Below, piece after piece: positions 35,890 to 46,908 of a DNA stretch of 64,000 nucleotides. Made by a program: the position numbers and the translations under genes. The number at the start of each line of letters is the position of its first letter. The stretch's first letter is position 1. This stretch comes from Nymphaea colorata (Eukaryota; Streptophyta; Magnoliopsida; Nymphaeales; Nymphaeaceae), in contig NC_045151.1 of NCBI RefSeq assembly GCF_008831285.2, forward strand, positions 7,207,682 to 7,271,681, read 5' to 3'. The notes beneath the pieces were generated by a model. The model was given only the letters and a program-made list of their open reading frames with translations. It searched no databases and was not told the origin of the DNA.

Positions 35890-36115
35890 GGATTCGGATA
35901 TTAGACTCATTCGGATATCAGCTCTCGTGGACCGGATTCGGATATTAGGCTCCAGGATTCGAATATCAGTTCTCATGGTTCAGATTCGGATATTAGGCTA
36001 CAGGGTTTCAGATATCAGCTCTCACGGTTCGGATTGAAATATCAAGTTATAATTTGGATTTGGATATCAACTCACAGTTCAGATTCGAATATCAGATTAT
36101 AGTTCAGATTCAGAT
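35890..36115. repeat. about 48-bp minisatellite near the hAT right end
   Basis: Units start near 35890, 35934, 35981 and 36030, and decay after that. Each combines 'gattcggatattaggct' with 'gatatcagctctc.cgg'. GATATC and GAATATC words recur about every 24 bp. Subterminal repeats are often transposase-binding sites in hAT elements, so this could have had that role. Confidence 0.7.
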
Positions 36116-36322
36116 ATACTTGTTAAAATAGTTAGTATCCAATTGGATATTTATTTAAAACCGAATCCGAATCCATATCCGATTGGATGTTATTTCTTAA
36201 ATCTGAATCCAATCCGATTTTCTCAATCGGATGTTAAATTGCTTACCATATCCGATTTTTTTATAAACAATTCGGATGGATGTCTGATCCAAATCCGATC
36301 CGTTGACATTCTTACCGGGGAG

Positions 36323-36446
36323 GGGAGGGGAGGTGATGGCCTTCCCCAAAAAAAATTTGCCTCTTGGGCAAATTGGTTTTTTAAGGGAGAGTGCTGCACC
36401 GAGCACATGCCTGCCAGGAGAGGCGACGACACCTTCCTTACCGTTG

Positions 36447-36480
<34 letters not shown>

Positions 36481-39265
36481 ATCCGACTTTGTGTTTGCGT
36501 GTGTAAAATGAAAGTGGCAGATTCCGTTCTAGCTCCCATTCTCGGGGCAGACAGGCATTATATCGATTGCTTGACCAAAATCTAATGAGCACATAGGCCA
36601 AACTCGGTCATGATTTGAAACTTAGGTGCCGCTTTCACCAGGTTGGGTCGCTTCACTTCTTTAAAGACATTCTCAACGAAAGCCACTATGTAAGCTTTTT
36701 CCAAAGTTAAAGATGCTACATTTGCACCTAAAGATTGACCACATAATCATTTTTTTGAATAAGTTGGAAAGTCCTTTCATAATACTTTTCCAACCTATTC
36801 ATAAACTTTTTTCCTTTTTGAGGTTTTGCAAGAGCACAGGTTCCAATTTTTTTCAACTCGAGCTCTTCCTTTTCAAAATTCACTTAGAAACAACTCTTCA
36901 AAAATCTTACTCTCAATGCTCAAGGTACTGACAACTACTGGTTGGGAGAAAATCTCTCATGACAATCTTGGTTTATGCTCGGCTACAACAATAGTAGGAC
37001 GTGCATATCTAATTCCAACGAGAACCTAGTATGACCCAACTCAAACAAGTGCACCAGTGTAAACAAAGACCATACTCTCAAGAATACTTGGGTGTTTGCA
37101 TTATGCAACAGCCCATCAAAATCTACAGCAAATACGAGTGGGGTTTAAGTTCAATTGGTCAGGCAAGTTCTTCGGGTTCCATTGAGATCTGGATGGTGGT
37201 TGCTTAGCAAACAATGAGACTGGTACAACTTTTGGAAGGATTGATTTCAAAGGATATTTTTGTAATAAAAACAAGTAAAAACTGGCCACCAAATAGTGAA
37301 AATGAACTCTTACAAAAGTGTACAAGTATGAAATGGAGTTCATCCAAGAACTGAAACCAAATAAACCACTTGCTAATACTTGAAAAAAGAATAAACATAT
37401 TACACTTATCCAAAACAATACAACCCCACCCGAAACAAAGAAATACCAAACAACTTAAAGCAGAACATGAGTATTGCTCAAGCATTTCCCTATGCCAAGG
37501 ATAGAATTGTTCTTTTTGTACTCTAAAGCTGTGTTTGAATATCACTCAGAGAAAACAACGTTTTGCAAAACCCTGCAGTCCTTAAAGCATCTTTTACATG
37601 TTCAGGTGACAAGACAAAAACTAGGTTCCATTTTTTGAAACCTGATTTTTATTTGGATGACAGAAATGAGTTTTTGAGTGTCTAAATACTAATATCATTT
37701 GAACATTGAAAAGCAATTGCTTTATAGTTGATACAAGGAAAAGCTCCAACATCCATATTCAAAATCTGCATATGACACATAATTCAAAGCTGAACAAGTC
37801 TAGAATATCATATGCAACGGATGACCTATATTACAATATCATATTACATATTACAACACATATTATATAAACAATGATTATTTACAACACATGTAGCAAA
37901 ATAACAAAATCAATGTCCATTTGCTGGTTTTACAAAGCATTGCAGGCAATGGAAAAGTAAAACTTAAGTATTTCTTTTGGTTTCCAAAAGCATTACAAGC
38001 AATAGAAATGTAAGAGCTGAGTACTTCTTCATATGCTCAAAAGACAAATGGCCTTTTTATTGGGTTTTCCCATAAACATGCCCATAAGGTGAGGAGCAGA
38101 AGTCCTCAATGTAGTAAAAATAGATACGGCATCATGCAATGACAGCTAGGTGCAACTATTATGCATTTGAACAAAGAGTAGACTGTAACTAGACCAAAGT
38201 TTGTCCCTTGTTTCACCTCCTTAAATCCGCTCTACACATGTCTGAAATCATGCATCCAGAAGCTGAAATATACTTATTTCTAATTATCATATAGTAAAAC
38301 AAAGTATATAGTAAAAAAAATGTATCAAAAATTGAATGTCAAGTTTAATACAATAAAATAGAAAAGGTCTACATTTGTGGTACATAATCGCTACAACATG
38401 GGCCTCATAGTTCTCATAGAACCTCACATGAACAAGCACATAGTATGGGAACATCCAGAACTATAAAACAACAGGAATTGGTAGAAGTGGCTCAGAAAAA
38501 AGACTTGTGAAAAAAAAATACCATTGGTTTTCAATCATGTAACTTTTGCTGATAGATAGTAACCAAGCATTTTTGGAAACCCAAATGGTAAAAAATAAAA
38601 AAGATGAGCCCTTAGCCAAAGGGAGAGTGAGAGAGATTACTTTACCTTAATAGAAAGAGTGGTCATGGGCTATTGAGTTGAGATGGCAAATGAGTCTCAC
38701 GTGCATTCCTTTGAATATTGATAATTTTCATTAAATGTATGTCAAAAAAAGAAGTAACAATAATGTGAGGTGTGACTCAATGGATGAATGTCCATTTTAT
38801 AAACAAACTCTATAACAAATTGCTATGTAGTTATATATATTAACTTTCAACAAGAATAAATGATGGTAAACTAGAGCAAAAGGAATTTCCTCATAGTAAA
38901 AAGACTTTGCCTCTTGAAGTTCTATTTCTATTACTTGAAGTTCTTTCATGCATAATGTGCTCCAATCTTATAGAAGGCTCCACTATGAAGCTAGAAACAT
39001 GGTGAGATAATGTACACCCAAACAATATATGATGTTTGTCTTGCCATAATGGAAATAACTTTTTTTTTGTGTGATGAATAATACATACATATATATAAGA
39101 GGCCAATAGCTTTCAAGCGCTGCTTAGGGAGGAGGTATGGTGAAGGAGATGAGGACCTGCTCTAGATGGGTAGGAAAGGACCACCGGTAGATGTTTTGGA
39201 GAAGGTGAGGATAGAAGACAAGATAGGAGAAGGTGAGGATATGGAGGAGGAATCAGAATATGAAC
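36323..39265. other. intergenic, no supported gene
   Basis: Contains a TA repeat (36450-36478) and generally AT-rich sequence. Minus-strand frames around 37.1-37.5 kb (100-113 codons) have no recognisable motif and look incidental. From about 39166 a plus-strand open frame (GEGEDMEEESEYELNP) runs into the hAT insertion site and may be the 5' part of the LINE that resumes after it. Confidence 0.45.
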
Positions 39266-40645
39266 TAAACCCCTGTCGGCCTGGGCAATGGGCCGGGCTG
39301 CCGGCAGGTTCCCAGCCCGATACGGGCCTGGGTTTGGGTATAGGACTAACATTGTCGGGTTTTCGCCCGTTGCGCGCAGCCTGACATCATAATGGGCTAG
39401 GCCTGGGTTATTAGACTTGGCCTGTTGGGGCCCGTTAAGGGTTAAAACAGATCAACATTCGACACTTGTTTTTCGTTTTTCATTTGAAAGAGAGAGAGTT
39501 GTGCAGCTGTGCCTGTGCGAGTAGAGCCACTGTTGCCGCACCGTCACCGTCACCGGCCCCGCACCGCCGATCGGCCACCGCCACTATCGCCACTCCTAAA
39601 ACAGATAACGTGTAAAGGTTTTCATTTTTCATGGAAAAGATCAAGCGAGCTATGCCTGTGTGAGTTCAATCATTTTTCGTTTTTTGTTTTTGAATCATTT
39701 CTGTTAATTTGTGGCTGAGGTTGCACGAATGGTCTTGTTTTTGTAGATCTGACCCTAGCTTTTCTTTTCTAGTGTTTAGATTATCATTGAACCTTTTGTC
39801 TTTAATTTTCTCTTGCTTCTTTATATTTCATACCTTATTCTTCATTTTTTACCAAACAATCTTTTGGAGCCGAAAGTTCCATGTTCATGCACTCTTATTT
39901 CTTGTGGTACGTGTGCATCTATTGTGTTGAAGAATAGGGGGTGGCATTGTTCCTTGAAGATTAATTTTATGTTAGAAAAATTGGGTTGTTTAAATTCATC
40001 AATGTGCAGTTTTTGTTGTTTGAGTGTTTCAACTCGTCAGTGTCATTTTTTCTTGATGGCATATTGTTGTTTTGATTTTTTATGTTTCATCTCATGAATG
40101 TTTCCACTTGCTCTTCACATTGTGCCTAAGGTATCTGATGCCAAGACTGATACATGGTAGCTTGGCATCTCATAAAATAGGTAGAGATGGATTTGACAGC
40201 CTTATGCGACACAGATTATCAACTATCAGTTTTATTAGTTGCATCACTCTTACCAAATCTGCTTGGATGGTTTTTTTCCGTTCTATTTCTGTGAATATGG
40301 CACTTACTTCTATATTTTCTGGGTCAGCAAGGATGTAAATATGAAAGTATTTCATTTGCTTCTCTTCAACAGAAGTTCATTTTTTTAACTATGTTGTGCT
40401 GAAAATCGACCCAATTCGATTTCCATGAGTTTAATGATCTGAACTCTAGTTCCCATTTAATGGCAAATTTGCAAAACTATTTCTCTTACCTACTTTCCAA
40501 ATTACTGATTATTCCTTTTTACTATCACAAGCCATCCAACACTTATAGCAGTAAAGATTGCAAGTCACAGGCCACCACCACCATTGTTATTAAGGTGGAC
40601 GCAAATCTTGCATCATGGCTAACAATTCAAAGTTCATGTGTAAAA

Positions 40646-41121
40646 TGTTAGAATTTAAATATTAGACATTATGTAAGTATACATATGTTTCATATATGAT
40701 TTGTATATATGAATATCTATGTATGCATAGGTGTTATGTATTTTATTTTATTTGCTTCCTTTTCTTTTTTATGTACTTTTTATTTCTTTTCTTTTTCTAT
40801 TTTTACCTTTTCCTTTTTGTAAAAGGGAACTAGCTGTTGGACCAGCTTCCAACGGCTAGATTTCTAGCCGTTGGAGCTGGCCCAACAGCCAACTCCTCCT
40901 TCTTCTCTCCCTTTCATTGTATTATATATATGGGACTGTTGTCCCTTGTTTTGTTAAGGGCTTTTAGGCCTCTCTTGTGTATTCTTCTATTGAGATTAAT
41001 ATATTTGGTATCTTCTCCTCAAGTTTGAGGTTTGGTTGTGTATTACCTATTGAAGTTGTTGGGATCTTCAAGAGTGTATCTCTTGAAGCATTTGTATTCT
41101 CAAGATCAGGCCTGATTTACA
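40646..41121 (+). repeat. 5' LTR of the truncated copia
   Basis: Bounded by TG..CA, with TATATATAT near 40921 in a promoter-like position. It contains the inverted pair 'tagccgttgga' / 'ccaacggcta' (about 40845-40875), a possible stem. Confidence 0.75.
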
Positions 41122-41134
41122 TGGTATCAGTGCC
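41122..41134 (+). promoter_or_regulatory. primer-binding site of the truncated copia
   Basis: TGGTATCAGTGCC directly after the LTR; tRNA-Met type with one change from the usual AGAGC. Confidence 0.75.
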
Positions 41135-41417
41135 TCGTTTTGGCTCTTTGTGTTGCTGTCTTTCAAGCTTGAAAATCCAGTTATTACTCTTTCCTTGGAG
41201 CTGTGAAGCACTCCAAGTGTTCGATATATTGTTGGCTGAAATTTGACACAAGAAGGTGCTGTTATTTTGCTGGCCTCTTTTGGTGATATTTGTGATGGAA
41301 TAAAGCTCCCTTGGTGGTGAAGATTGTGGCAGTCTTTGACGCGTCGAAAGCTTCATTTTTGTGTGGCTGTTTTTCATCCTAGCACTACCTCAACGTCTCC
41401 TTTACAAGGTACACATT

Positions 41418-44400
41418 ATGGATGAAAGAACTTCATCTACTCCTCTTCCCAAATTAACTTCATCAAATTATGTTTCTTGGGCAAAAACTATGGAACATTT
41501 TATTAGAAGTAAAGGCCTATGGGGACTCGTTAATGGGTCAAAAAGTGAACCGCAATTAGTCCTCACCAAGACCATAGATGGTAAAGCTCAAGAACTAGAT
41601 GAAGTTGAAAAAGACAAGGCTATGAATGAATATGAGAGAAAATGGGAAGAGTGGAAGATAGGACACCACAAGATTATCACTTGGATTATTGCTTGTGTTG
41701 ATACTACAACCATGGGCCAAATAGCAAAACATAATTTTGCTCATGAAGCTTGGGAATTCCTCAAGAAAACCCACACTATGAAGGATGTGGCCTACATGTG
41801 CAATCTTCAAATGAAGATTGCAAGTCTCCAACAAGGAGACAAGTCCATTAAAGAATACGTTGGAGAAATGGAGCAATTATGGAACGAACTTGCTCTATTT
41901 GAACCCGAATGGTATGATCCAAGAGACATTGGAGTTAGAGAAAAACAAATCCAAAGGGAGAAATTTTATAAATTCATTCTTGGTCTTAGATCGGAATATG
42001 ATGGAGTCAAAACTTCCTTGCTCCATGGGCATAAAGTACCATCTATGAACGAAGCCATAGCGGAACTTCAAATGGAGGAGAATAGACTCAATTTTTCAAA
42101 AGACAAGAGTGAAAGTGTTCTTGCTACCTCAAGACCCGGTGCTCATATGAGAACTTATAGGCCTCCTCACTTTAATCGAAACTATGAGCATAGCAATAAT
42201 GGAAACAAGAAGATTATATGTTTCCATTGTCAAGAAGAAGGACATACCAAACTTAGATGTCCTAAATTGAGGAGATTTGATAAAAAGACAAGTGTGGCTG
42301 GGATAATGTATGAAGAAAGCAATCGATTTGACCTAGACAAACTTGTAAGTGCCCTCCAACCAAAGCCTATTGATGCTCTTCAACCGCTTTTCAAAGGAGG
42401 AGGGACTTCTCCAATCTCCGGAGCAACCGTGGCATCTACATCATCAAGTAAGTACTCTTGGATTCTTGATTCCGGAGCTTCATTTCATATGACCCCTTGT
42501 AATTCTTTGCTTACCGAATGCACTAAGGAAGAATCGTGCCCATTTGTTAAAACCGCCGATGGAACTCCTCTTGAAATCAAATGTGTTGGGAATATTGATC
42601 AAAATTTTAATTCAAAAGTTTTTAAAATACCAAAAGTTAGATTTATTCTCAAACTTAACTTAAATCTCTTGTCGGTTTCTCAAATAACAAATCATGGATG
42701 TGATATTGTCTTCTCACAAAATAAATTTTTGATACAGGACCATCTTTCCAAGAAGACGATTGGGGAAGGTTCTAGAAAAAATGATCTCTACTATGTTGAC
42801 TATTTGGATCTTTCCAACCCTACTTGCAATATAGTCAAGAAGAGTGACATTCAAGTTTGGCATCAAAGACTTGGGCATTCAAGTTTAGGAAAAATGTCTT
42901 GTATCCCTTTTTTGGAAGAGAAATGTAAAGAAATGATCTCTTGTGATGATTGTATTAAAGCCAAAATTAAGGCTTTACCTTTTGGAAATAGAAATTTTGT
43001 TGCAAAAGCACATTTTGAATTAGTGCATTCGGATGTATGGGGTCCCGCTCCTATTATGTCTAAAGGTGGTTTGCTTTATTATGTCATTTTTGTGGATGAT
43101 TACTCTCGATATGCTTGGGTTTACTTTCTTAAACGCAAATCGGAAGTCTTTATGAATTTTAAAAACTTTTACAACATGATCAAAACTCAATTTGATGTAA
43201 ACCTTAAAATTTTTAGAAGTGATTCTGGGGGAGAATTCATTTTCAATGAATTTGAAGAATTCCTAAAAGAAAAGGGAGTTATACACCAAAAGTCTTGTCC
43301 CAAAACCCCCCAACAAAATGGAGTCACCGAAAGAAAACATAGACATATTCTTGAAACAACAAGAGCTCTTCCTATATCAAAAAATGTTTCAAAAAATTTT
43401 TGGGCTGAAGCAATTTTAACATCCATTTACTTGATTAATAGAATGCCCTCTAAAGTTTTAGAAAATATTTCACCTTTTCAAAAACTTTTTAACTTGGAGC
43501 CAACTTATAAAAGATTCAAAGTCTTTGGTTGCAAATGTTTCATTTTAAATGACAAAAATGATAAACTTTCATCTAGGGCTATTCAATGTGTCTTTATTGG
43601 CTATTCCGAAACTCAAAAAGGGTATAGATGCTATGATATTGAAAAAGATAAGGTGTATGTTTCAAGAAATGTGATATTTTTAGAAGAAGAAAATGGCTTT
43701 AATGAAAATAAACCCAAGCATGAAGATGACTATTCTTTTTTATGGATAAATGATGATGATGTTGATAATGATGATGATGTTTTGCCTTCTTCACATAATG
43801 ATGCTCAAAATGAGGTTGAGAATACTCTTTTTTATAGATCTTCACCAAGAAGTCATGGATCACCAAGAGAAGTTATAGTTTATAAGAGAAGGTCTCAACA
43901 AAACATCCAAGAGTCTCAACCTACTCTTAGGAGATCTCAAAGAGATTCTCATCCACCTCAAAAATTTGTTTCCTATGAGTCTTTTTCCCCAAAACATAGA
44001 GCTTGCTTATTAGCTATTCACTCTCATGTTGAACCTTCATCCTATCTTGAAGCCAAAACTAACCCACATTGGATTGAAGCAATGAACAATGAACTTAGAG
44101 CCCTTGAAGACAATAAAACTTGGGACATTGTGTCTCTTCCTATAGGGAAAAGGACAATAGGATGTAGGTGGGTTTACAAATTCAAGACTAGAAGTGATGG
44201 ATCACTTGAAAGGTATAAAGCTAGACTTGTTGCCAAAGGATATGCCCAAGAATATGGGATTGATTACGAAGAAACCTTCGCCCCTGTTGCTCGTATGACC
44301 TCTGTTAGAGCTCTTATTGCCATTGCCTCCATTAAACAATGGTCTATATATCAATTGGATGTCAAAAATACTTTTTTGAATGGATACTTAAATGAAGAGG

Positions 44401-45275
44401 TATACATGGATTCACCCCCTGGGCTTGATTTACCTCAAGGAAAAGTTCTTTATCTTAGAAAGGCATTATATGGCTTGAAACAAGCTCTAAAAGCTTGGTT
44501 TGACATATTTAGCAATGTTATGTTCAAACAAGGTTTTAAATCATGCTATTCTGACACTGCTATGTTTGTTAAAAATACTACTATAGGTATAATTGTATTA
44601 CTTTTATATGTAGATGATATGATTATTACAGGTAATGATGCCAACGGAATTATGCAGGTAAAGGACTTTCTAAAGAATGAATTTGAAATGACTGATTTGA
44701 GTAAACTAACCTATTTTCTTGGTATTGAAGTAGTTTATAGTAGAAGAGGATACTTACTCTCACAAATGAAGTTTGCCAATGACATTATAAGCAGATCAGG
44801 TATCACTGATGACAAGGTGGTAGACACTCCTGAAGCCTTAGGAGTAAAGATGAAGATTGATGATGGAGAAATTCTAGAAAATCCCACTCCATTTTGTCAA
44901 TTGCTTGGAGCTCTCACATATTTATCCATCACAAGGCCTGACATATCACATGCGGTACATGTCATAAGTCAGTTTCAACAAAGACCCACTTCTGTACACA
45001 TGGGAGCTGCATTGAGGATTGTTCGATATGTCAAACACACAATCACTAAAGGACTTTTTCTATCCTCCTCATCAAACTTGAATATGATTGCCTATACTGA
45101 TGCTGACTGGGGTGGAGATCCTAATAATAGGCATTCCACCACCGGTTTTTGTGTTTTTCTAGGTGACTCTCTTATTTCGTGGAGGTGCAAAAAACAAAAT
45201 AAAGTCTCTCTATCATCAATTGAAGCAGAATATCGTGCCATGGCCACCAAAAGTTATAGAGAACATCCTTCATGA
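41418..45275 (+). CDS. copia Gag-Pol polyprotein, truncated in RNase H (about 1,285 aa)
   Basis: I take the ATG at 41418 (MDERTSSTPLPKL), as the frame upstream of it is leader. Gag has the UBN2-like start (SSNYVSWAKTMEHFIRSKGL); the zinc knuckle CFHCQEEGHTKLRC is at about residue 275; protease SWILDSGASFHM at about 350; pre-integrase WHQRLGH with CDDC; integrase HSDVWGP, FRSDSGGEF and NGVTERKH; RT QLDVKNTFLNG and LYVDDMIITG; RNase H YTDADWGG and SSIEAEYRAMA. No stop or frameshift interrupts it. The frame then leaves copia and ends after about eight foreign residues (KSYREHPS). The DNKAA-type RNase H motif and the 3' LTR are lost, so it could not complete a life cycle alone, though Gag, protease, integrase and RT look coding-competent. 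Confidence 0.9.
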   Translation: MDERTSSTPLPKLTSSNYVSWAKTMEHFIRSKGLWGLVNGSKSEPQLVLTKTIDGKAQELDEVEKDKAMNEYERKWEEWKIGHHKIITWIIACVDTTTMGQIAKHNFAHEAWEFLKKTHTMKDVAYMCNLQMKIASLQQGDKSIKEYVGEMEQLWNELALFEPEWYDPRDIGVREKQIQREKFYKFILGLRSEYDGVKTSLLHGHKVPSMNEAIAELQMEENRLNFSKDKSESVLATSRPGAHMRTYRPPHFNRNYEHSNNGNKKIICFHCQEEGHTKLRCPKLRRFDKKTSVAGIMYEESNRFDLDKLVSALQPKPIDALQPLFKGGGTSPISGATVASTSSSKYSWILDSGASFHMTPCNSLLTECTKEESCPFVKTADGTPLEIKCVGNIDQNFNSKVFKIPKVRFILKLNLNLLSVSQITNHGCDIVFSQNKFLIQDHLSKKTIGEGSRKNDLYYVDYLDLSNPTCNIVKKSDIQVWHQRLGHSSLGKMSCIPFLEEKCKEMISCDDCIKAKIKALPFGNRNFVAKAHFELVHSDVWGPAPIMSKGGLLYYVIFVDDYSRYAWVYFLKRKSEVFMNFKNFYNMIKTQFDVNLKIFRSDSGGEFIFNEFEEFLKEKGVIHQKSCPKTPQQNGVTERKHRHILETTRALPISKNVSKNFWAEAILTSIYLINRMPSKVLENISPFQKLFNLEPTYKRFKVFGCKCFILNDKNDKLSSRAIQCVFIGYSETQKGYRCYDIEKDKVYVSRNVIFLEEENGFNENKPKHEDDYSFLWINDDDVDNDDDVLPSSHNDAQNEVENTLFYRSSPRSHGSPREVIVYKRRSQQNIQESQPTLRRSQRDSHPPQKFVSYESFSPKHRACLLAIHSHVEPSSYLEAKTNPHWIEAMNNELRALEDNKTWDIVSLPIGKRTIGCRWVYKFKTRSDGSLERYKARLVAKGYAQEYGIDYEETFAPVARMTSVRALIAIASIKQWSIYQLDVKNTFLNGYLNEEVYMDSPPGLDLPQGKVLYLRKALYGLKQALKAWFDIFSNVMFKQGFKSCYSDTAMFVKNTTIGIIVLLLYVDDMIITGNDANGIMQVKDFLKNEFEMTDLSKLTYFLGIEVVYSRRGYLLSQMKFANDIISRSGITDDKVVDTPEALGVKMKIDDGEILENPTPFCQLLGALTYLSITRPDISHAVHVISQFQQRPTSVHMGAALRIVRYVKHTITKGLFLSSSSNLNMIAYTDADWGGDPNNRHSTTGFCVFLGDSLISWRCKKQNKVSLSSIEAEYRAMATKSYREHPS

Positions 45276-45697
45276 ATTGTATGTTAATACAAAAATATGT
45301 ATGATGATAGTGACACAAGTAATATACAAAGGAGCAACGCATCCACTAGTACCATTATTACAACGAAAGAGTATAGAAGTGTGGCTAGATATGAGTTCAA
45401 AACATAATTCAGCTCCACTATCTCCTATAGTGGCTCACACAGATTTAGACAAATATTTGATTGATCTAATGAAAGGAATTGCAACTATTATAGACTTCAA
45501 CATATTATCTTTATGGAAGACAAATGAAAACAAATATAAAATTGTAGCAAAGATGGCTCGAGATGTATTAGTCATTCCTGTATCTATAGTTGCTTCAAAA
45601 TCTGCATTTAGTATATCAAGAAGAATTCTTAATGATTACTGATGTTCAACTATTCCTAAAAATGTTGAATTGTTAATCTGCACACAGAGTTGGTGAT
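45251..45697 (+). pseudogene. C-terminal exon of a hAT transposase
   Basis: The plus frame reads KVIENILHELY ... LDKYLIDLMKG ... ILSLWKTNENKYKIV ... MARDVLVIPVSIVASKSAFS ... RRILNDY, then TGA, then VELLICTQSW and a stop. This is the hAT dimerisation domain, which closes Ac/RICESLEEPER-type transposases. The internal TGA (45641) is where Arg would be usual, consistent with a CGA to TGA change. The upstream part of the gene is absent. It is the only transposase relic left in the 39274-46900 element. Confidence 0.85.
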
Positions 45698-46900
45698 GCA
45701 CGCAACTTGTGTGAAACGTATGATGTTCATAGTTCAATGCTAATTTATTTTATAGATAATATCATGCTTAAATTAATGTGTCAATGTTACAATTCTCATG
45801 AAGCAGAGCACCATTCTGACGAGTTAATCCAATGCATGAATCATGGTATTTTTTTTTCAATTTGTAGTGCTTAGTATTCTATTTATGTAATTTGTGAACT
45901 AACTATTGTAAATCTTTTGCAGGTACTATCTTTTGTGGTGCGGAATCCTGGATAAACTTATGATATGTTGGAATGTTGATGTAAAACTCTTGCAATGTAA
46001 ACTTTTGGATATTAAACTTGTGGTTCTAAATCAAGGAAAGGATGTAGTTTGTACATCCAGCAACAACTATACCTATGAACTATGATGCCCATTATAACCG
46101 TATTCTCTTTTGCTATGGTGTGGACCACACTGAGTGGTGAGTCAGCTTAACTTATAATTAATTTCTGTGAAATGGTGAGAGTTAAGAAACCATGTAATGC
46201 TACTAGAAAACCAAGCCATGGCCCTTGGGATCTAGCCTAGTTAAACAAGTTGCCAATGTTACCAATGGTGTTGCTAGAGATGGAGAGCTTGGAGTTCTTA
46301 GCCTTCGGTTTTTTTTGCTTTTGTCGCTTCATTATGGCTGTATATTTTAATGTTTCGGTTTATAAAGATTCAGCCTTGTTGTTTGTTTGTCTTTTACATC
46401 TACTCCTTCGTAATATGGTGTCCCTTTTTTGTTGGGTCATTCTCATGCTCCCTTTCTGTGCAGTTTGGATGCCATTGTGTTGAAGGTTTACTGCCTAGTT
46501 TGATCTCATTTTCTTATACGTAAGAATCTAAGATCCATTTCTCGTTAGGTTTAATCTGGGATTGCATGGCAATCGTTTATTTGATTTCCTTTTCAACTTC
46601 GTGGAAGCATGTTGTGGTGGTTAAATTGGGCATAGGCTATTATTTTCATAGAGTACTACTACTGACTGCGGTTGGCCAAATCCGGACCCAACCCGTCAGA
46701 AACTGTCCCTGCCTGGCTCGACCCGTTTAGCAGTTAAAAAATGGGTCGGGCCGGGCCTCAGACGTGGTGGAGTAGGCCCAATACCCTGCCCGGCCAGCCC
46801 GTTAATATTCAGTACGGGTAGCAGGCCAGCCCGATCCGAATGTTAATTGTTGCCAGCATTTTGTAAATGGGCCAGGCCAGCCCGGCCCGATGCCCAGGCT
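45698..46900. other. 3' noncoding part of the hAT
   Basis: No coding sequence. The last 220 bases are rich in 'ggcccg/cccggcc' words and inversely match the left end. Right terminus at 46900. Confidence 0.6.
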
Positions 46901-46908
46901 TAAACCCC

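Larger units (their letters stand above)
40646..45250 (+). mobile_element. Ty1/copia retrotransposon, 3' end missing
   Basis: 5' LTR 40646-41121 (TGTTAGAATT..GATTTACA, 476 bp), PBS, then a long gag-pol frame. Sequence homologous to copia stops inside RNase H at about 45250 and hAT transposase coding sequence follows directly. No 3' LTR is found, so no TSD can be checked. Either the element inserted into the hAT and a deletion removed its 3' end and most of the transposase, or it was joined by a rearrangement. Confidence 0.85.
39274..46900 (+). mobile_element. hAT DNA transposon carrying a nested, truncated copia
   Basis: A perfect 8-bp TSD, TAAACCCC, lies at 39266-39273 and 46901-46908. Terminal parts are inverted: CTGGGCAATGGGCCGGG on the left against CTGGGCATCGGGCCGGG on the right (reverse complement), 15 of 17 matching. 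The left end has four extra bases before this match. Only the C-terminal exon of a plus-strand transposase remains (about 45251-45695); the front and middle are missing, replaced by copia sequence (40646 to about 45250). The 39.5-kb GC-rich leader and the AT-rich parts around 39.6-40.6 kb and 45.7-46.6 kb are the noncoding remainder. Confidence 0.87.

Noticed and set aside
37116-37545. Two overlapping minus-strand ORFs of 100-113 codons
   Set aside because: Hydrophobic but without a start context, motif or splice context; different frames overlap and the region is otherwise featureless.
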